Shown here one piece after another: positions 15,113-15,669 of a DNA stretch of 15,669 nt. Position 1 is the stretch's first letter. Every line of letters starts with the position of its first letter. This DNA is from Candidatus Magasanikiibacteriota bacterium (GTDB taxonomy: Bacteria; Patescibacteriota; Patescibacteriia; Magasanikbacterales; UBA922): contig JAAZJX010000020.1 in assembly GCA_012800155.1 (NCBI GenBank), forward strand, positions 1 to 15,669, given 5' to 3'. A program made the translations under genes and the position numbers. Under the pieces are notes generated by a model. The model worked only from the letters and a program-made list of their open reading frames with translations, was not told where the DNA came from and ran no database searches.

Positions 15113-15460
15113 ATGAATGATTTTGAAAGACAATGGGCGGTGGCTCTAAAAAAAAGTCAACAACAAACCAAACATAACAAAAATGTTCCAATTGATGTTT
15201 GGAAAAAACAAGTTACAGAAGAAATGGATTATTTTAAAGCTGAAATAAAAAAATATATCCGAGTAAAAAATGAAAGTAAAATAAAAGAAATACTTAAAAA
15301 ATTATTTAAACTTAGAGCTGAACAAATAGAAATTTTCAATCAAGAAATGTTAGAAAAATTTGGTTTTACTGATGAAAATAAACTAGAAAAAGAAATTAAA
15401 AAGTATTATCTTGATTGTAAAAAAATCTTACAAGCTACCAAATCATTATTAAACAGATAG
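15113..15460 (+). CDS. Small lysine-rich helical protein in the clpC operon, function unknown
   Basis: I do not recognise the family. The 115-residue product is strongly charged, with many Lys and Glu. It is almost entirely predicted helical, with no membrane segment or signal peptide. It opens MNDFERQWAVALKKSQQQ and has helices at about 27-50, 53-85 and 90-112. It lacks glycine except one residue (FGF, near 84) and has one cysteine near residue 102. It starts 5 bases after the clpC stop codon and ends in TAG, the only TAG stop here, with the next gene's ATG one base later. This tight spacing without Shine-Dalgarno sites indicates co-transcription, perhaps with translational coupling. A substrate adaptor or regulator for the Clp machine is possible but rests on position alone. 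Confidence 0.7.
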   Translation: MNDFERQWAVALKKSQQQTKHNKNVPIDVWKKQVTEEMDYFKAEIKKYIRVKNESKIKEILKKLFKLRAEQIEIFNQEMLEKFGFTDENKLEKEIKKYYLDCKKILQATKSLLNR

Positions 15461-15461
15461 T

Positions 15462-15669
15462 ATGAATTCATCTGATATTGAAAATGAAATTACGAACAAT
15501 GTTGAAAATGAAATCACTCAACCTTTAGCTGAAGTCCTGTCTAAACTTGGAATTGAACTACCAAAAGAAACTGAAGAAACTATAAAAAAATTCATTGCTG
15601 ATAATATTTCAGAAATTTTAGCGAATTTAGATTCTAAAGATGTATTAGAAGAAAATACAGATGATGAAT
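15462..15669 (+). CDS. Partial acidic protein, third gene of the clpC operon, cut by window end
   Basis: An open frame begins with ATG at 15462-15464, one base after the TAG of the preceding gene, and runs without a stop to the end of the window (69 codons visible). The visible part is very acidic: it begins MNSSDIENEITNNVENEI, has a short segment LAEVLSKLGIELPKETEE (22-39), a helix to about residue 56, and an acidic end ENTDDE. No membrane segment, signal or known motif is seen. The reversed charge compared with its lysine-rich neighbour invites the idea of a paired interaction, which is only inference. Confidence 0.6.
   Translation, partial: MNSSDIENEITNNVENEITQPLAEVLSKLGIELPKETEETIKKFIADNISEILANLDSKDVLEENTDDE

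Noticed and set aside
170..15669. Possible recoding of TGA as Gly, as in Gracilibacteria and Absconditabacteria.
   Set aside because: ClpC, mutase and glycosyltransferase read through at full length with no in-frame TGA, so nothing supports recoding, although no gene here ends in TGA either.
1..15669. CRISPR arrays, tRNA or rRNA genes, insertion sequences.
   Set aside because: No regularly spaced repeats with unique spacers, no cloverleaf or rRNA-like stretch, and no transposase reading frame were found by eye on either strand.

Overview
The window looks like a chromosomal segment of a Patescibacteria (Candidate Phyla Radiation) bacterium. The evidence is the strong A+T richness with lysine- and asparagine-rich proteins, very short intergenic spacers, a giant surface protein with an N-terminal module typical of this group, a membrane protein of the DUF5667 type beside an ECF-like sigma factor, and a near absence of Shine-Dalgarno motifs. 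The standard bacterial code fits: no in-frame TGA interrupts the recognisable genes, and all ten visible termination codons are TAA except one TAG. The lineage is inferred; no rRNA or ribosomal protein gene is present.

Left part (1-6793), minus strand throughout. From right to left it holds an ECF-like sigma factor (6139-6693), a single-pass DUF5667-like protein that could act as its membrane partner (4813-6066), a long spacer containing a compact G+C-rich multi-hairpin RNA (about 4421-4600), a secreted 1122-residue S-layer-like protein (1017-4385) ending in a hairpin and a strong terminator, then a 77-residue membrane protein (586-819) and a 111-residue coiled-coil protein (170-505) with its own terminator. 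A promoter at 35-63 fires leftward out of the window.

Middle part (7016-11044), plus strand. A small excisionase/MerR-like DNA-binding protein (7117-7425) sits between two near-identical 20-bp operators, one of them on its own start site. It is followed by a membrane-anchored protein with repeated beta-rich ectodomains (7697-9532) and a GT4-type glycosyltransferase (9872-11044). Each has its own promoter, and the first two are closed by rho-independent terminators.

Right part (11064-15669). A phosphomannomutase/phosphoglucomutase (11143-12501, minus) converges on the glycosyltransferase at a bidirectional terminator. It diverges from a ClpC-type AAA+ unfoldase (12588-15107, plus) through two fully overlapping promoters. 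Two small unrecognised genes follow clpC almost without a gap; the last is cut by the window end.

Taken together this is largely a cell-envelope region: S-layer-like protein, anchored surface protein, sugar-phosphate mutase and glycosyltransferase, with a sigma/membrane-protein pair that may sense envelope state and a protein-quality-control operon beside it. The most interesting unexplained elements are the structured RNA before the S-layer-like gene and the paired operators around the small HTH gene.
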